The notes under the pieces were generated by a model. That model worked only from the letters and a program-made list of their open reading frames with translations, was not told the DNA's origin and did no database searches. Below, in pieces: positions 6,050-9,339 of a DNA stretch of 9,339 nt. The stretch is from an uncultured Bacilli bacterium (GTDB lineage: Bacteria > Bacillota_I > Bacilli_A > RF39 > UBA660). Within the stretch, counting starts at the first letter, position 1, and every line of letters begins with the position of its first letter. The stretch is taken from contig CAKOJO010000044.1 in the NCBI GenBank assembly GCA_934090595.1, positions 1 to 9,339 on the forward strand, in the 5' to 3' direction. Made by a program: the position numbers and the translations under genes.

Positions 6050-7873
6050 ATGAAAGAATTATTTGTTAATATAAGAGGAAAATTACTTGATAATAAAGAA
6101 AAAGTAGCAATTTTAATTTGCAGTTTATTTATTATAATTATAATAGTTTTTAAAGTAGAAAGTGTTATTAGTCCAAATAATTTAAAGGGTGAAATGTCTC
6201 AAAGTGCCATTGATAAAGGGTTTAAAGATGAAAACTTTTATAGGTGTGTAATAGATAATTATAATGATGATAATGGAACTAATTTAACCATATCAGATGA
6301 TTTGCCTAGCAATTTAAATGAACTTAAAAGTTTGAGTTGTACTAATAGACAAATAGAAGATGTAAGCGGAATAGATAATATGCCTAATTTAACTCAAATT
6401 GATTTAGCAAGAAACAAATTGACAAGTATAGATTTAAGTGGTAATACAAAGCTAATACAAGTTGGATTAAGTCATAATTTATTTAAAGAATTTGATTTTT
6501 CAAAGGTACGACCATCTACAGTTGGTCATTCTGAAGAACCCTTTAGCATAGTAATTAAACCAAATGAAGTGTATGATGTTGCTAATAACATTAAAGGTAT
6601 TGATAATATTAACATTGAAAGTAATGATGATTATACTTATGAAGATGGGATTTTAACTAATAAAGATAGTGCAAAACTTTTAGTTTATGATGGTAGTATT
6701 CATATTGAGGACTTTAATTTTATATCTCACTTGGATGATGATGGTGATGGCGAAAATTTTACTTTAAATGGTGATAACATAAATGTATTTTATTGTGATG
6801 ATGATTACATAATTAATGCACTTAAAAGTTATAGAGGTATGTTTGATTACAAAGTAAATGATGATAAATTAGAAATATATGATGATAAAACTGGTGAATT
6901 TATTAGATCATATAACATAAGAGGGGTTAGAATTAAAAATGCAAAAATGGTTTTTGGATATGCAATAGCTACTATTGATGCATCAAATGATATCAATGAT
7001 TATATAGAATCTATAAGTGATGAATTTAAAATAAATAATAACTTAGTTTATAGAAAAGATAATGAGTCAGGTGAGCCTGTTTATAGACTTAAAAATTTAT
7101 TTAAATTAGAAATATCAAATTATAAAATGCAAGATAACGTAATATATACTGGTGGTGAAAAATTTGATAAGAGTAATGTAAAAATGATAGGATTGTTTTA
7201 TTTAGAAGACGAACAAGCTCCGGAATCAAATGATTATACTGATGATTTTACCATTGATATATCTAATAATAAATTAAAAGTTGATTATTATCATTTGAAT
7301 TTTTTTGAACTTGATTATTTTGAAAAGATAGAACATAACATAAAAATAGATATAGATGGAAGTGGAACAGCTAATTCAAATGTGCAAAGTGCATTAGAAG
7401 GTGCAGATATTAATTTAACAATTAATCCAAATGAGAATTATGAATTAGATTCTGTAAGTATATTAGATAAAAACAACAATGATATAACAGATAAAGTAAA
7501 CTATAATAATAAAACGCACTCATTTGTTATGCCAGATTATGATATAATAATTAATGTTAAATTTAAAAAGATAGTAACTACTGTTAAAAGTACTAGTAAA
7601 ACAGAAGAAAAAACAAGTAATAATAAAACAACTACAACAACTAAAATAAAGACTACAACAGAATCTACTACAACTAGCAAGACAACTACTGCAACAACAA
7701 AGACTATTAAAAACACAACAGTAGCTAGTTCTAAAAATAATGATGTTACCATAAAGAAAAATTCATGTAGTTATTATGATATAGCTATTATAATGTTAAT
7801 AGTAGTTGATATTATATTAGTTGGTATAATAATTTATAAAACATTAAAAGAAAATAATAAAGGCATAAGGTAA
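6050..7873 (+). CDS. Leucine-rich-repeat surface protein with InlB B-repeat-like domain and two membrane anchors
   Basis: A complete 607-residue relative of the protein at 1-2388. In order: a basic N-terminus and hydrophobic helix (about 18-36, no clear cleavage site, so perhaps a signal anchor); a cap with FYRCVID and LSC (Cys66, Cys97); a short leucine-rich-repeat block (about 95-150, roughly two 21-residue units); about three copies of the unnamed module seen in the first protein (228-290, 297-350, 352-424; best core YKVNDDKLEIYDDKTGEFI); a domain at 428-507 resembling the divergent InlB B-repeat/Listeria-Bacteroides type (IDGSG, NPNENYELDSV, FVMPDYDIIINV); a Thr stalk (510-557); and a C-terminal helix (about 577-597) with a basic tail. 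There is no LPXTG. The likely topology is both ends inside and the middle outside. It ends the ddl operon. Adhesion or envelope binding is plausible but unproven. Confidence 0.87.
   Translation: MKELFVNIRGKLLDNKEKVAILICSLFIIIIIVFKVESVISPNNLKGEMSQSAIDKGFKDENFYRCVIDNYNDDNGTNLTISDDLPSNLNELKSLSCTNRQIEDVSGIDNMPNLTQIDLARNKLTSIDLSGNTKLIQVGLSHNLFKEFDFSKVRPSTVGHSEEPFSIVIKPNEVYDVANNIKGIDNINIESNDDYTYEDGILTNKDSAKLLVYDGSIHIEDFNFISHLDDDGDGENFTLNGDNINVFYCDDDYIINALKSYRGMFDYKVNDDKLEIYDDKTGEFIRSYNIRGVRIKNAKMVFGYAIATIDASNDINDYIESISDEFKINNNLVYRKDNESGEPVYRLKNLFKLEISNYKMQDNVIYTGGEKFDKSNVKMIGLFYLEDEQAPESNDYTDDFTIDISNNKLKVDYYHLNFFELDYFEKIEHNIKIDIDGSGTANSNVQSALEGADINLTINPNENYELDSVSILDKNNNDITDKVNYNNKTHSFVMPDYDIIINVKFKKIVTTVKSTSKTEEKTSNNKTTTTTKIKTTTESTTTSKTTTATTKTIKNTTVASSKNNDVTIKKNSCSYYDIAIIMLIVVDIILVGIIIYKTLKENNKGIR
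7577..7720 (+). repeat. Low-complexity Thr-rich stalk coding repeat
   Basis: Runs of ACT/ACA codons broken by AAA, AGT/AGC and GAA codons encode TTTTTK, TTTESTTTSK and TTTATTK-like stretches directly before the C-terminal helix. It matches the stalk at 2029-2229 in position and composition but has more Ser and fewer acidic residues. Confidence 0.78.
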
Positions 7874-7897
7874 GAAATATAAATTTTCTTACTTTTT
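7870..7897 (+). terminator. Intrinsic terminator at the end of the operon
   Basis: GTAAGAAA (7870-7877) and TTTCTTAC (7885-7892) form a perfect 8-bp stem with a 7-nt loop, followed at once by TTTTT (7893-7897) and more AT. The left arm contains the TAA stop of the surface protein gene (7871-7873). The stem is AT-rich, as expected in this genome, but the shape and T-run are those of a Rho-independent terminator. Confidence 0.7.
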
Positions 7898-7908
7898 ATA
7901 TATATTTA

Positions 7909-7917
7909 TGATATAAT
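7909..7917 (+). promoter_or_regulatory. Extended -10 promoter for miaB
   Basis: TGATATAAT carries a perfect TATAAT (7912-7917) with the TGn extension, 25 nt before the miaB ATG and just after the terminator. There is no good -35 hexamer at the expected place. It has the same form as the promoter at 2426-2434. Confidence 0.65.
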
Positions 7918-7931
7918 CTGTAAGTAGAAAT

Positions 7932-7938
7932 GAGGGAG
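7932..7938 (+). promoter_or_regulatory. Ribosome binding site of miaB
   Basis: GAGGGAG lies 4 nt before the ATG at 7943. An in-frame TGA at 7931-7933 leaves no earlier start, so this site fixes the start codon. Confidence 0.65.
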
Positions 7939-7942
7939 TTTT

Positions 7943-9339
7943 ATGTTAAAACCAAATTTAAAAGAAGCTAAAAAAAGAACTAATGAAGAAATTAATATAT
8001 TAAGAAGTGAATATGTTATACCAGATAAAGTAAAAAATATTGGTCTAAATAAAAAATATTATGTTAAAACATATGGTTGTCAAATGAATGAACATGATAG
8101 TGAAGTAATTATGGCTATATTAGAAGATTTAAAATATACAAAGACTGATGATTATTTAGATGCTGATTTAATAATATTAAATACTTGTGCTATAAGAGAA
8201 AATGCTCATAATAAAACATTTGGTATGTTAGGTAGAATTAAACATTTAAAAGAAGAAAAGAAAGACTTAATAGTTGGACTTGCTGGTTGTATGAGTCAAG
8301 AAGAAAGCGTTGTAGATGAAATATTAGATAAATATAAATGGATGGATTTTGTATTTGGTACTCATAATATTCATAAATTACCACAAATATTAGAAGAACA
8401 TTTAAACTCTAAAAAGTTAGAAGTAAATGTTTTATCAAATGAAGGTAATGTTATAGAAGGACTTCCAGCTAAAAGAGATTCTAAAATAAAAGCTTGGGTA
8501 AATATTATGTATGGTTGTGATAAGTTTTGTACATACTGTATAGTACCTTATACAAGAGGAAAACAAAGAAGTAGACTTCCTCGTGATATAATAGAAGAAG
8601 TTAAAAATTTAAAAGAAAATGGATATAAAGAAGTAACACTATTAGGTCAAAATGTTAATGCATATGGTAAAGATTTTAAAGACTTAGATTATAAAATGGA
8701 AAACTTACTTGAAGATGTAGCTAAAACAGGTATTGATAGAGTAAGATTTGTAACTAGTCATCCTTGGGATTTTACTGATAACATGATAGATGTAATTCAA
8801 AAATATGATAATATTTGTAATTATATTCATTTACCTGTACAGTCTGGTTCATCTAGAATTTTAAAACTTATGGGAAGACGTTATACAAAAGAATCATATT
8901 TAGAGCTTTATAAGAAAATAAGAGAAAAGTTAGGAGAGTCTTCATCTATTACAACAGATATAATAGTTGGTTTTCCAGGTGAGACAAGTGCTGATTTCGA
9001 AGAAACATTAAAGCTAGCCCGTGAATGTAAATATGATTCTGCATTTACATTTATATATTCTCCAAGAGAAGGTACTCCAGCTGCTAAAATGAAAGATGAT
9101 GTACCTATAGAAGAAAAAAATAATAGATTACATACGTTAAATGAAGTTATAAATAAATATGCTAAAGAAGCTAATTTAAGATTAGTTGGAAAAACCGTTA
9201 AAGTGTTATTAGAAAATGTTAGCGAAAAAGATGAAAACATGTTAGCAGGATATACTGATACTATGAAATTAGTAAATGTAAAAGCAGATAAAAGCTATAT
9301 TGGAAAAATAGTTAATGTAAAAATAACTGATGCCAAAAC
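7943..9339 (+). CDS. miaB: tRNA-2-methylthio-N6-dimethylallyladenosine synthase MiaB (3'-truncated)
   Basis: A radical-SAM methylthiotransferase that adds the 2-methylthio group to N6-isopentenyl-adenosine-37 of tRNAs reading UNN codons, using two 4Fe-4S clusters. Visible are 465 residues. After a 38-residue N-terminal extension, common in Firmicutes, the UPF0004 domain holds Cys46 (TYGCQMNEHDSE), Cys82 (NTCAIREN) and Cys116 (AGCMSQ). The radical-SAM CxxxCxxC is Cys192-Cys196-Cys199 (YGCDKFCTYCIVPYTRG). Further MiaB signatures are LLGQNVNAYG (233-242), SHPWDF (272-277), LPVQSGS (297-303), TDIIVGFPGET (338-348) and YSPREGTPAA (372-381). The TRAM domain starts near 413. The frame runs off the window at ITDAK, a position near the usual end of TRAM, so perhaps 10-20 residues are missing. 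NIMYGCDKFC and the CAIREN motif favour MiaB over MtaB or RimO. Confidence 0.95.
   Translation, partial: MLKPNLKEAKKRTNEEINILRSEYVIPDKVKNIGLNKKYYVKTYGCQMNEHDSEVIMAILEDLKYTKTDDYLDADLIILNTCAIRENAHNKTFGMLGRIKHLKEEKKDLIVGLAGCMSQEESVVDEILDKYKWMDFVFGTHNIHKLPQILEEHLNSKKLEVNVLSNEGNVIEGLPAKRDSKIKAWVNIMYGCDKFCTYCIVPYTRGKQRSRLPRDIIEEVKNLKENGYKEVTLLGQNVNAYGKDFKDLDYKMENLLEDVAKTGIDRVRFVTSHPWDFTDNMIDVIQKYDNICNYIHLPVQSGSSRILKLMGRRYTKESYLELYKKIREKLGESSSITTDIIVGFPGETSADFEETLKLARECKYDSAFTFIYSPREGTPAAKMKDDVPIEEKNNRLHTLNEVINKYAKEANLRLVGKTVKVLLENVSEKDENMLAGYTDTMKLVNVKADKSYIGKIVNVKITDAK

Noticed and set aside
6104..6157. Lipoprotein signal at Cys24 of the second surface protein
   Set aside because: The residues before Cys are I-L-I; no Gly/Ala/Ser precedes it, so it does not fit a lipobox, and the Cys lies within a long hydrophobic helix.
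7537..7752. Short Val-rich reverse-strand open frame
   Set aside because: Antisense of the second Thr-rich stalk, with no other support.
8908..9240. Reverse-strand open frame of 110 codons near the window end
   Set aside because: It lies wholly inside miaB, whose motifs are unmistakable on the + strand; the product shows no recognisable domain.

Overview
The window is very AT-rich throughout (A/T dominate every codon position where the code allows). It is tightly packed with genes, all on the + strand, with Shine-Dalgarno sites of the AGGAG type. The proteins look like those of an uncultured, low-GC gut Firmicute of the Bacilli/Erysipelotrichia/RF39 kind: Leu-rich-repeat surface proteins with Thr/Lys stalks and a C-terminal membrane anchor, peptidoglycan precursor ligases, and a MiaB with an N-terminal extension. 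Trp is written TGG and no gene is interrupted by TGA, so the standard bacterial code fits. All five visible stops are TAA or TAG. The taxon is inferred from style, not from a marker gene.

Layout. (1) 1-2388 is the 3' part of a large surface protein whose start lies before the window. In order it has an N-terminal cap, 21-residue leucine-rich repeats, a Big_2-like domain, about five copies of an unnamed beta-type module, a Thr/Lys stalk, a transmembrane helix and a short basic tail. (2) 2389-2477 is a short gap with a weak hairpin/T-rich end and an extended -10 promoter (TGGTATAAT). (3) 2478-7873 looks like one operon with gaps of 12, 13 and 25 bp: an alpha/beta hydrolase, a membrane-embedded MurF-like ligase that lacks the usual MurF N-terminal domain, a D-Ala-D-Ala ligase with a long omega loop, and a second surface protein related to the first. 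(4) A clear stem-loop with a T-run (7870-7897) ends this operon and overlaps its last stop codon. (5) A second extended -10 promoter precedes miaB (7943 to the window end), which runs off the edge probably only a few codons short of its stop.

How the genes may work together. Ddl makes D-Ala-D-Ala, and MurF normally adds that dipeptide to the peptidoglycan stem. The two ligases therefore form a substrate-product pair, here with the MurF catalytic domains tethered to the membrane. The hydrolase has an intact Ser-Asp-His triad, but its substrate cannot be read from sequence. Co-transcription with a membrane-anchored surface protein, and a second such protein directly upstream, suggests a cell-envelope locus. 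miaB is a separate housekeeping gene for tRNA modification.

The most notable points are the MurF domain replacement, the unnamed repeated module shared by the two surface proteins, and the recent-looking DNA-level duplication inside the first leucine-rich-repeat array. No RNA genes, mobile elements, CRISPR arrays or gene-free stretches over 300 bases were seen.
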